Positions 1 to 12,513 of a stretch of 64,000 bases of DNA are shown one piece after another. The position numbers and the translations under genes are program-made. The first letter of the stretch is position 1. Every line of letters starts with the position of its first letter. Below the pieces are notes generated by a model. That model had not been told where the DNA came from, ran no database searches, and saw only the letters and a list, made by a program, of their open reading frames with translations. The stretch is from Geosiphon pyriformis (taxonomy: Eukaryota; Glomeromycota; Glomeromycetes; Archaeosporales; Geosiphonaceae). Location: assembly GCA_016748015.1 (NCBI GenBank), contig JAAOMT010000659.1:820467-884466 (forward strand), read 5' to 3'.

Positions 1-761
1 CTAGATGCGGAGCCAGTGGAATATCAATGACCTGCATGTACTTCACTTCTTTTGGGTCGAATTTCAAGAACCTTTTAATCACAACGAAGTTTCTAGCACA
101 CGATATGACAAACGTATTAAAGAAACAATCTTGATGCAAATATAATAGTATAAGCATACCCAAAATCGTGTATGGGATCCCTATATACTGGATAAACAGA
201 GACCTCTTCATGATCATGACAAACCGCTTCACCAACAAATGGACCGGCGCAAACAACATGCCTTTATAAATATAGGAAAATTAGCAGATCTTTAGAGGTT
301 GACTATTATCTGTCGAGCTAATATTCAATCGCACCTGTTTGTTAAAATTATTCCTTGGTTTGCATCCACAATAAACCCCGAAGCCTCGGAAGTTTCGGGA
401 CCTGCAATTGAATTATATTAAATTTAAGCCTTCTATCTTTCCGAGAAAACCAGCAACTCTCCAAACCAATTGAATGCGTGCCTTCTGTATCAAATGCTGC
501 AACTTGACTGAAGCGAATGGAAACGATCGCGGTCACTGCCTTTTCTATAGTATCTTGCCAAGGTGGAGGTTGCATAGCCGAAAATGATGTGCTTGCAACC
601 GTCTCCTCAAGCTGCTTGTCGCCAATTTCTTGTCTTTTTACACTTTGTAGGATTGTCAAAGAATTAGTTCTTCTACGTTTCTGTTGCCCACCCGTTCGAG
701 GTGGCGGGGTAGTGTTGCCGTTACCCATCTGCACGTCTTCTGAATCAGCCTCCATTTTCAA
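1..761 (-). CDS. NMA111: Nuclear HtrA-like serine protease Nma111, 5' part (runs off window start)
   Basis: Partial gene on the minus strand; about 178 N-terminal residues are visible, whereas the family is near 1,000 residues. I read exons 467-761, 335-401, 160-261 and 1-71, with GT-AG introns of 65, 73 and 88 bp whose phases agree. After a charged, Pro/Thr-rich N-terminus with a KRRR patch that could be a nuclear signal, the protein has [34 protein letters not shown] (catalytic His) and [10 protein letters not shown] followed by [12 protein letters not shown]. This series is diagnostic of Nma111/Ynm3, a nuclear HtrA-type protease linked to apoptosis and lipid homeostasis in yeast. The catalytic Ser and PDZ domains lie outside the window. 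Start is the first ATG of the open frame; MEADSED two codons downstream is an alternative. Confidence 0.93.
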
Positions 762-933
762 TCAAAGAATTACTACTAGGCGAGTAACTTTAGGCTGTAA
801 GCGAATGTTTACGCAAATATAACTAAAAGTAAGGTGGCTCAAAGATCACACGAAACTAAAGAGTGAGAATAGTAATCTAAAATATGACGACCAAGATGAA
901 AGGTTGATCAGTAATAACTTTTCTGTGAATTTG

Positions 934-1468
934 ATGCAACACGCTGAAAGGAGTATCATTGAGTTTACACAAGCGAAGGGGATCTTATTTCGTAATTAAT
1001 AAAGGCGATTAAATCCTGTAACGGTACTAAAACAGAAAAGCCTCATAAAAACTTCTAACTAAAGGGGTGTCGAATTATGACACACCATCATTATGCTAAA
1101 ATGCTCTTAGATCAATGATAAAAAAAGATTTTGTCATTTGCTTTCAATTCTCACCAAATTTTCCCGAATACCTAGTCTGACATTAGTGACGGTAGATGAA
1201 ATAATTGCACGATATGGCTGTGATAAATTGAATGCTTCAGTTAGATATGAAGAAAACTTTTTAACAAGGCCGGCGGTTCCTTCGTTGAGGACGAGATTTC
1301 AAAATGGTAATGATTGAAAGGTTCACTTTATTAATCAAAGGCGAGAAATAGTTAATTATCAATGTAATCTTTTGAGAATATCGGTAAGGAAACCTCATAG
1401 ATGATTGTCGGTCAAAGGTTGATTTCAAGCTAAACTTTAATCACTCCAAACTTCAACTTAATGTTTGA
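934..1468 (+). CDS. Possible small spliced gene, hypothetical
   Basis: Not recognised. Three exons fit with consistent phase: 934-991, 1187-1306 and 1401-1468 (81 residues, TGA stop). The middle exon reads VDEIIARYGCDKLNASVR and then LTRPAVPSLRTRF, which looks like real coding sequence rather than AT-rich noise. The frame is open upstream of the chosen ATG back to 823 (reading SNNFSVNLMQHAERS across the ATG), so the true start may lie in an earlier exon toward the NMA111 promoter. Downstream, at about 1610-1675, another short open stretch reading ANFRACILGESF suggests that the gene may be longer or decayed. No family match. It is head-to-head with NMA111. Confidence is low because splice sites were chosen by eye. 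Confidence 0.35.
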
Positions 1469-1974
1469 ATGTCATCCGAGATTCACCCATACGAGATATG
1501 ATTCATTTGGGTTATAAAACTTTATGGAATGCCTTTCCTTTCATAGTTCTAAATGTTTGATCTGAGCTTTCAATATTCGATCATGATATATCTCCGTTGG
1601 TTCAGGATGCAAATTTTCGGGCTTGTATACTCGGTGAAAGTTTCAACACGAATAGGATAATAGGCCAATAAAAAAAATTGAATACGCACTGTTGTAATAG
1701 TAAGATCCTAGCTATTAACTGATGGGAAGCTGAAGATTCTAAACCAACAACTAAGGATAAGCAATATTTCGATCGATAAAATAACTCGTCTAATTTTAAA
1801 CTAAACCGCAGATTTGTTGAATTTGATTCTTAATCAATATAAAATTTTTCATTATAAAAAAAATTAATTTAACACTAAGAACTTGCTTTTTTGCTTAGTT
1901 ATTTAGGGAATTCGATCACAAAAGGGTCCCAGTCATTATTATAATTGAAAATCTCGAAAAAATAAGAGATCATA
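1469..1974. other. Intergenic stretch without a resolved gene
   Basis: About 500 bp between the possible small gene and ATP15. Apart from a short open stretch near 1610-1675, I see no gene, RNA gene or repeat. It should hold the 3' flank of ATP15. Confidence 0.5.
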
Positions 1975-2478
1975 TCACCCTGATCTTTGAGGCTCAACAT
2001 TTTTCTGTAGTGGCCGAATCATGTAGGTGTCAAAAATTAGAATTCAAGAAGCTTTAACCTTAGTAGGTAATAAGGGTCAAGAAGATTGCACTAACCAATT
2101 CTCCTTGTTTTCCTGCTTCCCACTTTGAAAACTTGAGTCCTTGCTCGTCACGTCGCTGTGCTAACACCCGAAGTTCTTCTTTTAATGAATTTCGAACGGC
2201 ACGCGCACAGATTTGAGCATATTGGAGATAACTGAATTGTTCATCAACAGAGTAGTTTGTTAGCTGGAGGAATCAAGGTTCATATGAAAAGAGCAAAAAT
2301 TTGGAGAAGTTCTTTAGGTTTCTCATGAAAAGAAACTTTTGTTATTAAAAGAATTGTTAAAGCCAATAAATTAATTGGCTAGAACATGACATTGCAGTAT
2401 GTCGCAAATAGTCTTCTCTCTTCAATTATTATAAAATTAAGTTCACCTAATACCAGCGGTTTTCCAAGCGAAAGCCAT
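1975..2478 (-). CDS. ATP15: Mitochondrial F1F0 ATP synthase subunit epsilon
   Basis: Small gene in three exons: 2447-2478, 2096-2231 and 1975-2004, 65 residues, TGA stop. Exon 1 codes for MAFAWKTAGI; exon 2 continues SYLQYAQICARAVRNSLKEE and ends WEAGKQGEL; exon 3 is KNVEPQRSG. The pattern W-K-x-A-G-x-S-Y-x-x-Y, then Q-I-C-A-R-A-V-R-x-x-L-K, is that of eukaryotic ATP synthase epsilon (ATP15, ATP5F1E), the small central-stalk subunit packed against gamma and delta in the matrix. Length matches the family. The first intron (215 bp) has a CTAAC branch-like site upstream of its acceptor. It is divergent from CWC24 with 125 bp between the start codons. Confidence 0.93.
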
Positions 2479-2603
2479 CGAATTTTTTAAAAGTTTATGG
2501 ACAACAACTGATATAATAAGAATAAAATCGGAATAGCTTAATTCCGATTCGATCAGTTAGCTAAAAAGAGATATTATGGTCACTGCATTTATACATAAAA
2601 ATT
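2479..2603. promoter_or_regulatory. Shared divergent promoter of ATP15 and CWC24 with a 9-bp inverted repeat
   Basis: Only 125 bp separate the two start codons, so both core promoters must lie here. A perfect inverted repeat AATCGGAAT (2526-2534) and ATTCCGATT (2541-2549), spacer 6 bp, sits near the middle and is a candidate binding site for a dimeric factor. That the interval is a promoter is inferred from gene orientation. Confidence 0.5.
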
Positions 2604-3883
<1,280 letters not shown>

Positions 3884-4034
3884 AGCGAAATTTGAATCAG
3901 ATTATTACCGATTTTTATTAGGAAATTCGATTTATGCGCATTCAAGAGTAATAAAGGCGAAACCACAACTACTCAAGCTCTTGGTCCTTTCTCCCCAAGA
4001 AATTTCTATATTCTATATCGCAAATTTTGTTTTT

Positions 4035-4534
4035 CTATGGACTCTGTGAAGACTTGAAATTCATTTCCAATACTTCCACATCCGTACCACGAATCACCAC
4101 GCGATCATAGATACCAATTGGTGAATTCCAATTGTCGAATCGAAGTTTTCGTTCCATGGCTTCAGTTCCTTGAAAACGTCCCTCAATGGTCGTACTTTTA
4201 TATTAAAGTATGGAAATTATTACAAAACCTTCGACTTGTTCTAAATATATAAATTCGACCTAAACACAAGACAAGCTTACTTTTCATAAAGTCTCGCGAT
4301 AGTCAAAGGTTTTTGACGCGACGCTTCTAACCAAAAAAGCAGAGTTCTTTGGCGCAGAGTTGCAAGAGTTTCTTGAAGTTCAGGTGTTAATTCTTGAGAA
4401 TGTGAATTGTCAGTAACTCCGTTTTCAACCTTGTTTTTGTGCAATCTTATGTCAGGGTCTTGTATGTTGAGATATTTAGAAGTTTTTTGACTATTACTTG
4501 GGGTTGAAAAGTTCATTTCTTTATTGGTTCTCAC
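4035..4534 (-). CDS. Gemin7-like SMN-complex protein
   Basis: Two exons, 4281-4534 and 4035-4194 (86-bp intron), 137 residues. The N-terminal half is polar. The C-terminal half reads TLRQRTLLFWLEASRQKPL, then IEGRF and FDNWNSPIGIYDRVVIRG. This resembles the Sm-like fold of Gemin7: helix, then a strand with a Gx.F core, then a xx.L.TPIG-type motif followed by a strand with R...D. Gemin7 pairs with Gemin6 in the SMN complex, which loads Sm rings on snRNAs. The assignment rests on motif memory only. The neighbour CWC24 is also a splicing gene. An upstream exon cannot be excluded, but the ATG at 4534 gives a plausible length. Confidence 0.68.
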
Positions 4535-4782
4535 AAAATTTAGAAAATACGGAATTATCGGACACTTTTGATGTAATGGGTACTAATTCATAAAATATTC
4601 AAAAACTTGATTTAAGTTTCAACCAGTCAAAATGAAATTGGTCCACAAAATCAGATTTCTTTCAAGGAGAGAAAGTTCTAACAGAATATCAAATATTCAA
4701 CCATTCGAGTCATTGATTAACTTTAAATATTTGCTGTCTATTGTGTGAGAATTCATATCTATTAAAAATTAGTTCAAGAATT

Positions 4783-6703
4783 TCAGGGCTTTTTCAGAGT
4801 ATGGCCTGTTATAAATGTGCCAAAGCATCAAAGTTATTAAAGAGCGTTTAGATATGCGACACAATAAAGAACAGTAAAAGCGAAAAATTGTGATTTTTTT
4901 ACCTTGGCCACCAAACAATGATGAATTACTGGTACGAACATCACTCGGTCCAGCTGTTGATGCCGATGCTGATGCCGAAGTGGAGGACGAAGATGGGGTT
5001 GGAGAAGATGTAGATGATCTTCCGGTATTAGGCTTTTTGGATCGTAATGTTTGTCCTGTACCAGCAAAAGCCTTAACGATTGGCTTAATGAAACAAAAAA
5101 GGTGAATATAATCAACGTCTTGAATCCTATTTCTGAGCTCATAACACCATCCTATTCCAATGACCTTATACATACGTCAACTTCTTTTTCCCGAGGCTTT
5201 TTCTCTCCAAGCGGGACAATTTTGTACCCAAAAAAGAGCTTGCCAAATGGCAATTTCAAAGGAGCAGGTACATCTTCTGAGGATTGCAAAGGATCATCGG
5301 TAGCTGCGCTAATACTAGGTCTACTGGTTAAGATAAGAAATTGGTATAGTGTCAAATTAAAGTTAAAGTAGAATTTCTATTGTTTCATTCAATATCTTTA
5401 AGCATACTTGTTTTTTGATCCAGATGATTTACTAGAGGAGCTTGATTTAGCTGTTTTCCCATTTAATCTTTGACCACTTCCCTGAAAAGCTGACCAGCCT
5501 TTTGGTTCTGTGTTCGGCTCATCGATTTTCATTTTATTAGCCTATAATGCTCAGTTGGTGAGTTTTTAAGGAGTAAACTCACTATTTAAAATCAAATTTA
5601 CCGTCTTGGGTTGAGGCTTCGGCTCTACATAACCTACAGGCGGAGCAAAGTCTACCTGATGTTGAAAAACAAAATATTCAACAAAGATGATGGGAAATGA
5701 GAAGAAAAATCAGCGAGCTGTAATTCAATACCTCTAGATCGGTTTCAACGATGGAAATACCGTTGTTACGCGGCCGCACCTCCAAGACCAATATCTCGTA
5801 AATTTTATTATTATAACTAATCTGAATGATGTCACCTTGTGTTAAAGTCGCAAAATTCCTTAATGCGTTTTCGAGGCTAATATATTGAACGTTATCTATT
5901 TAGTTTGCAGAACGTGTTTATACTATCATAATAGCGCGATGAACATACACTGCCTTAGGATCACTGATATCGAGAAAATCCACTGTTTGCGGTTGAATTT
6001 TGACAAAATTCCCAAGAGGTAATGTAGCATTCTTAATTTCTATCAAATCTCCCGGCTCTAGTAAGAGGGTCTGCATCATCTGATTAAGAAGAGATTTGAG
6101 TCAATATATTAGTCATAAAACTTCAAAAATATCGTATAGAAATTACCCAATGTGGCAAGTAGACGCGGCCTTCTTCTGCAATAAATTCTAGTACTCCAGC
6201 ATGTGAATGACGTTGTGTTTGACCATTACGAAGTTCGAATAGCATTGGATATTCGATATTCAAACTGGCTTCAAGTGAAATAAAGGGAGATCTCAATGAT
6301 ATGAATCTGAGTTTTATTTTATTATCAAGATTAAACAGTTACCCAATTTTGCCAAAGCTGAGGGGGGGAGAATAACTGCATATAAGATGAGTGTCTTTTA
6401 GTCCAATATCCATAATAACAGTTCAACTACAGTCATTTATTCTTATAATTAAAATACCATGAACATACTTTTTCCACCGAAATTCACGTTCTGTCGTTCA
6501 TTTCCTTGCATCATGATCACAGAATAGCATCGATACATTTCTGAGAATCCTCTATTAGGATTTGGTGAGATGCCAAAACCTAAGCCCTGCTCAAACCCTT
6601 CATATCCTCCAAACTTGGCGAAAAACAGCGAGGTTTAGTTGGAACAAAAAAGGAAAGTAAACTCAGGTTTAACTCTCGTTATAAGAGTACTTTTTCTTAC
6701 CAT
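4783..6703 (-). CDS. UFD1: Ubiquitin fusion degradation protein Ufd1
   Basis: Eleven coding exons: 6701-6703, 6469-6613, 6343-6375, 6147-6268, 5949-6079, 5732-5876, 5602-5655, 5408-5541, 5176-5323, 4903-5083 and 4783-4805; 1,119 nt, 372 residues, all phases agree. Motifs in order: [118 protein letters not shown] and a C-terminal GTGQTLR with Ser/Thr-rich spacers. Ufd1 pairs with Npl4 as the substrate adaptor of the Cdc48/p97 segregase in ERAD and proteasomal degradation. Oddity: the first coding exon is the ATG alone, followed directly by an 87-bp intron. It is divergent from IST1. Confidence 0.95.
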
Positions 6704-6895
6704 GTTGAATGATGAGCTTTTAAAAACTTGTTTTATTTTAACACACACGGTATAAGCTTTTAGAGGAAATTTTATAAAAAGTTATGATTTTGGAAAAGTC
6801 GTCACCCACAAACTTGTTAGCAGTAAATATGACGATCTTATTAAGCTATAACGATAATATCATCACACCCTTAGATTCTTTGCTCAGTTGTAATA
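6704..6895. promoter_or_regulatory. Divergent intergenic region UFD1/IST1
   Basis: 192 bp between start codons of divergent genes, so it must contain both proximal promoters. AT-rich; no distinctive motif recognised. Inferred from gene arrangement only. Confidence 0.4.
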
Positions 6896-8422
6896 ATGCC
6901 ACCTTCAAGTTTCAACCCCAATCGCCTCAAGGTGCAACTAAAACTCAGTATTAACCGTCTTAAACTCATGCAACAAAAGAAAGCTTCAATTGGCAAACAT
7001 GCACGTAAAGAAATTGCAGAATTGCTTAAGAATGGCAAGATAGAAAGTGCTAAGATACGGGTAGCTTTTTTTCCAAAGTTCGGTTAGAAGTTTTAAGTTC
7101 GAACCCTAGCTCTAAAACTGTTATTTAAAACATAAAATTCAAAGGATCATGCTCCTTTTTCATTGTTTCCTAGGTTGAAGGCATTATTCGTGAAGACTTT
7201 CACCTGGAGGCAATGGAAATACTCGAATTATACTGTGAACTGCTGTTAGCGCGATTTGGAATAATTGAACAAATGAAGTATGCGGTGCGCGTGCTATATA
7301 TTCATTTTAGTTTTTAGTTGAATAATAGAAATTGTTAACTTTATGAGCTTTTATTTAATATATATTACTTCCTTATCTAGGCAATGTGATTCTGGCGTCC
7401 AGGAAGCTGTTAACACGCTGATATATGCTGCTCCACGTTCGGAAATTAAGGAATTAAACTCGGTAAGATTTATTCTTCTTACGGTTTACTTGATTTTCGT
7501 GTGACAGGAAGAGTTTCAATCTCTTGAGTTGAATAATCAAAATGATAATTTCTTCATTAGGTTCGCGATCAATTAATTGCGAAATATGGAAAAGATTTTG
7601 CCGTGAATGCAATTGACAATAAAGATAATTGTGTGAATGATAGGGTTGTTACTAATTCCAAATTTTCTGATCTTCTCATAAAGATATTTCCTATTTATTC
7701 ATACCTATTTTTTTGACTATAATCTAAACAGATTGTACAAAAATTTAAAGTATCCACCCCTGATGTTTACTTGGTCAATCGGTATCTCGAAGAGATTGCA
7801 AAGTCTTATAATGTAGATTGGACTCCAGATCTGAGTTCTGAAAATTTATTTGATGTGAGGGTTAATTTTGTTCTATAATTCATTATTTGTTTTTCGATTG
7901 AAACTTATCAATTTACATCCATATATGGGTAGCTCGATTTGCTAGGTGATACAACCCTTTCTGGTAATGGTGATGTACACAAGCCAGAATCTTATACAGC
8001 ATTGCCAGCTTTCGACTTATTATTTGAAGAGGCTAATAATTATAATGTCACTGCTGCCTCAGGTTCTAAAACTAAATCGGTATGTGATGATATTGAAACT
8101 GTAAATAAGATTAATATAAATCTAATAAATATATTCATCAAAGTCGTCAACGATCGATCACAAAAGTTTGGATGTTAAGAATTCTGAATTACTTCCAGAT
8201 GTTCCTTTGATGCCACCTTCAGATAAAAAGCCGAATAAACTCGGAAAACCACCGTCCCCAATAATACGATCTAAAGAATCTCTAAAGGATGATCTGCCAC
8301 CACCCTACACATTAGAAAATACCAAGGATGAACAAGTTGAGCAAATTATAATTAAAAATGATGAATTACCGGATTTCGAAGAATTAGCAAAAAGGTTCGA
8401 AGCTTTGAAACGAAAAAAATAG
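6896..8422 (+). CDS. IST1: ESCRT-III associated protein Ist1
   Basis: Seven exons: 6896-7060, 7174-7277, 7381-7462, 7561-7644, 7732-7854, 7933-8079 and 8144-8422; 984 nt, 327 residues, phases consistent. The N-terminal Ist1 domain reads LKLSINRLKLMQQKK, KHARKEIAELLKNGK, IREDFHLEAMEILELYCEL, IYAAPRSEIKEL, VRDQLIAKYGKDFA and PDVYLVNRYLEEIAKSYNVD, a four-helix ESCRT-III-like core. Ist1 regulates Vps4 recruitment and ESCRT-III assembly at endosomes. The C-terminal third is polar and Pro/Lys-rich (ending PDFEELAKRFEALKRKK), where family members carry MIT-interacting motifs that bind Vps4 or Vta1; the terminal helix with ELAKRFEAL fits a MIM. It is convergent with VPS20, 278 bp away. Confidence 0.95.
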
Positions 8423-8700
8423 CAACCGTCTTCGACATTATTTTATTACTTTCCACTCTATAATATTACAGTTTGGCTAGTTTATACATCATAGCTGTAT
8501 AATAAATATGGTTCATGTAAAAATAAGGTTATAAATTTCCCACCTTTTTGGATTACTATTTTAAAAAAACGAGCATCCTGAGGCATATATAATTTCGGTG
8601 CCACATCATCGTATTCCCACATGACCCAAATTCACTGCAAACAAGAGCAGCCCACAATAATTACTGATCATATAGGGCCAAGCAACAACCTTGATTCATT

Positions 8701-9921
8701 TCAACCTTCAACTAGTTGTAGTTTTTTGTCCACTTTTTGTGGGTTTTTTTGACCTTTAAAGAAAATAGAATATTAAAACAATGCAAAAAAATATACGAAA
8801 AAATAAGGAAAAATACCTTCCGATTCCATTTGATCTAGAGGGAGTGGGGTTATAGGTACAGATGGTAGATCCATTTGAACCGTAATCTAATTACAAAAAT
8901 AAGGTAAATGTCGATTTTTCTACAAGTAAACAGAAAAGAATTTCAGGGTAATTAAAAAACCTGTTGTTTTTCAATCTCCTCTAGTTCTTTCAATATTTCC
9001 TCCTCGCCTTCGTTTGTAATCTTGCCACTTAAGAGTTCCTCAATTTCCTGATTTGGAATTTGGGATTTACAATTTATTGATGTCACAATAGAGTTTAAGA
9101 AAAAGTAATATAAAAAACAGATCCACACTTTTTGATAAGCAATCGCCTCTGCTGTATCATCCATCAACTCTTCAACTTTTTCTATTGAGGTTTCATTATT
9201 CAATTCGTTCAAAATATCCCTTCCATGCGCCAACCCAGCCAGCACTTCTTTCTGGACAACCGCAAATTCAATTGTTTGGGTCTAAATGACGTGATTAAAT
9301 TATGATTGAATCGGTAGGGATTGAAGGCAAATCAAACAGTTAAACTAGTTGGTGCTTAATTGAAACAGATGGTGGAGGTATTCAATTGATTGGTGGTGAA
9401 GTACATGAGTGAGCCTATATTGTCGGGCAAACAATACTCACATAAAGTTTTCTTTTTCTTCTATTTAGCACAAAAAATAAAACCACAACTCTTCGTTTTG
9501 CTTGATTCTTTCTGATGTAAGGGTTTGTAGAGGTAGCAGAAAAAAAAAGTAGTAGGCTCTTTACCAGTTCTTCAAGGTTCAAAAGCTGTGTGTCGGTTTT
9601 AATCAGCAATTGTTGCTGATATTTTTTCTTTTTGAGTGCAAGTAATGCCCGCCTTCTATCCCCTTTCTTGATTGCCTCTTTCGCTAGCTGTGTTTCTTTG
9701 TCAACCACTACAAGTATCTAGAGGAAGGTAGATGTTCCAACAGATAATTTAACGTAAACAGATGAACTTATTATTTGACATGAGTTCAATAGAAGCATCG
9801 ACCAACTGCAAAATTACAGAAGGCTTACCTTCTTTTGATATTGTTTTAATCTGTCTCGTTGAATTTTGAGATCGAGAATTGCTCGATCTTGAGACGTTAT
9901 CTTACTGCCTCTTTGACCCAT
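8701..9921 (-). CDS. VPS20: ESCRT-III subunit Vps20/CHMP6
   Basis: Six exons: 9829-9921, 9565-9717, 9129-9281, 8961-9047, 8817-8886 and 8701-8753; 609 nt, 202 residues. The N-terminus MGQRGSKITSQDRAILDLK has Gly2 for myristoylation, as in Vps20. Snf7-domain segments follow: QLAKEAIKKGDRRRALLALK, LLNLEELTQTIEFAVVQKEV, then LNELNNETSIEKVEELMDD and a Glu-rich C-terminal helix. Vps20 links ESCRT-II to Snf7 nucleation on endosomal membranes. Length matches the family. It ends with TGA and is divergent from HIS2. Confidence 0.94.
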
Positions 9922-10159
9922 TGGGACGAGTAATTTGAGACGGAGTTTGAATTGTACAGTGAATGTTTTATGTGTTTCTTTGAAAAACAAAGTTTGGGAT
10001 TTTCTACCTTAATAGTGAACGCGCCAAGAAAACTTGGGAATGGAGAGAAATGGGTTATTAATTTCAATACTTGGCATGTCTCCCATTGGTTAAAAAATGA
10101 TTGGATAGATAATTTATAAATTACGCGTCTTAATCCAAGGCTATTAGATTATTTTCAAC
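9922..10159. promoter_or_regulatory. Divergent intergenic region VPS20/HIS2
   Basis: 238 bp between divergent start codons. Visible motifs are two ATTGG (inverted CCAAT) boxes near 10,085-10,105, an ACGCGT palindrome near 10,123 and ACGCGCC near 10,019, which resemble HAP-complex and MluI-box-type sites. Function is inferred from position. Confidence 0.4.
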
Positions 10160-11250
10160 ATGCCATTTTCTATGCATAGCCATTCTGGACAATTTTGTAC
10201 ACATGCCAAGGGAACATTAGAAGAGGTAGTGCAAGAAGCTATAAAAAAAAAATTTCTTGTCTATGGCTTATCAGAACATTGCCCTCGACATCGACTCGAA
10301 GACTTGTACCCTGAAGAGGTGGGCTGATAAAATCTTCGAATTGGGCTGATCTAATATAGACTTTTAGAAATTGAATTCTTTTTCTCTCTTAAAGTCACAT
10401 CTTAAACCCTCAGATCTGATCAAGACCTTTAAAGATTTTGTTACAGAAGCAAAAAGATTGCAAACAAAGTACAAATCACAAATCAAATTGATTATCGGCT
10501 TCGAATCAGAGACGATAACCTTGGAGACTATGGCTGCAGAAACATTAGGATTGTTGAAAGACCACAAATTAGATTATCAAGTTGGTTCTGTGCATCATGT
10601 ACATGAAATTCCGATTGATTTTGATTTGGCGATGACTGAACAGGCCCTGGTAAAGGCGGAGGAAATCTCAATAACTTCCAACCCAAACAGTCGGAAATTT
10701 TATTTTGAGAGTAGAGAAGAAGCATTATTTGATGCTTACTTTGATGCTCAATTTAAAATGTTGACTGAAACGAAACCGATGATTGTTGGGCATTTTGATG
10801 TAATCAGAAAGTTTTGTAAAGATTGGAAGATCACACCCCGTGTTTGGGAAAAGATTGTGCGTAATGTGGAGTTTGTTGTGGCATATGATGGGTTGTTTGA
10901 GGTGAATGCTGCTGGATGGAAGAGTGGATTAAAGAGTGCATATCCGCAGAGAGATATATTGAGGGTATGCAGCTTTAACAATTTAAAACGTTTCATTGGC
11001 TAAAAATCAGGTTAACCATTTTTCAATTCATTTTTTAAAGCTTATCATTGGTAACGGCGGAAAGCTGACTATATCCGATGATAGTCATGGACCGGCAGCT
11101 GTAGCTTTAAATTATGACAAACTTTTTGAATATTTAAAAGAATTTCAAATCCATACGATTCATTATTTAGATCATGATGAAAATGGAAATTTTGTGATCA
11201 AAGAGCTCAAAGACGCGTTGGAACACCCATTTTGGTCACAATTTATTTAA
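10160..11250 (+). CDS. HIS2: Histidinol-phosphatase (PHP family)
   Basis: Three exons: 10160-10318, 10368-10964 and 11041-11250; 966 nt, 321 residues. The N-terminal MHSHSGQFCTHAKGTLEE carries the HxH metal site of the PHP phosphoesterases; YGLSEHCPRH, LIIGFESE, DYQVGSVHHVHEIPIDFD, IVGHFDVIRKFC and LTISDDSHGPAAVALNYD follow at the expected spacing. The enzyme removes phosphate from L-histidinol phosphate in histidine biosynthesis in the cytosol. Length fits fungal His2. It is the last conserved gene before the transposon-rich part of the window. Confidence 0.95.
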
Positions 11251-12355
11251 TCTGCGATTTGGAATTAAAAAATTTTCGCAGACACTTTATAATATTCATA
11301 ATTCCCTGCAAAACTTTGAATTAAAGTAAAAGTGAATTCGTAATGTCTCAATTTTTTTATAAATTATTCATTGGTTTTGAACAATTAATATCTCTGGATT
11401 CATTTTTATATACTATTTATCTATTATTTTTATTGTTTTATTAAATCTAATCTTTTTATAATTACTTTGATAATACATCTACATATTTAAATTACACATT
11501 TTTTATATATATAATTAGTTACTTAAACTAATTAAAACTACTTTATAATAATGAACTTCGTTTTACAAATTATGAAAATTTTAAAATTTGTGTAAATGTT
11601 TTTATTTTAATATACCATAGTTAAATCAAAATTATTTCTAGTTATAAAGTATTTAAAATTAAATTTAAAAATATTTACACTATTTTTAAGTATTTTTATT
11701 ATTTTAAAATTTGTGTAATTATACTTTTAAATATTTTAATATAATTTAAGATAAATTACTATTTAAGTTTTTTAAAAAAACTTTATTTTTTAAAATTAAA
11801 GCAAATTCAGTTTTATAAGTATTAATATTTTTAACCCCAATTTTTGAATTTGTGTTTTTAATAAAATAAGTTTTTTTTTGTTTTTTATTAAATTTTACAA
11901 AAGTAATTACAAATACAATAAATTAACTAACTAATAATTTAAAATATATAAAATAAAACCAACTAATTGGTTTAAAATAATTTGGTTTAATATTAGTGCT
12001 TTTAAAAAAAATTTTATTAAAATTAAAAAAAAAACAGTTTTACAAAGTATTTTGAACTTTAATATTTGTAATAATATTAACAAGCAATAATTTCTTATTA
12101 AATTTGGTTTTTTTAAGTATTAATTTAAAATTCGTAATATTAAAAATCTTTTAAGTTTTAAAAAAATTATAATTACATATTTTTAAATTATTTTAAAGTT
12201 AAATTTTTTAAATTAATTAGTTTTAACTTAATAATAACAATTTATTAAATATTTTATAATATTTTAAAATACAACAATAATAAAAAATCCAAATTTTATT
12301 TTAATATATAATTTAATTATTATCTAATACAATAAATTAAACTAAATAACAAATA
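11251..12355. other. Very AT-rich intergenic DNA
   Basis: About 1.1 kb made almost entirely of A and T runs. I see no gene or RNA gene. It forms the edge between the gene island and the LINE. Confidence 0.8.
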
Positions 12356-12513
12356 AAAAAAAATTAAATTTAAAAAAACTTCTTTTTCTCCTTCATCCAA
12401 AATTCCCAAAAAAGAGTCAAAAGTTTTTTCAAAAGAAGTTTTTTACCATTCAATATGATAAATCAAAACCGTTTTTCGATTACGAGGCCACTGTTGGCTC
12501 TGTTATTGCTGTT

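Noticed and set aside
517-822. Plus-strand open frame of 101 codons
   Set aside because: It is antisense to the NMA111 first exon, which has clear protein homology; the plus frame resembles nothing.
7085-7110. GTTCGAACCC, a tRNA T-loop-like string
   Set aside because: It lies in an IST1 intron; no A-box, acceptor stem or cloverleaf fits around it.
8080-8170. IST1 last exon starting at 8167 (acceptor CAAAAG)
   Set aside because: It leaves the wrong phase; the acceptor at 8143 keeps the frame and gives a normal 64-bp intron.
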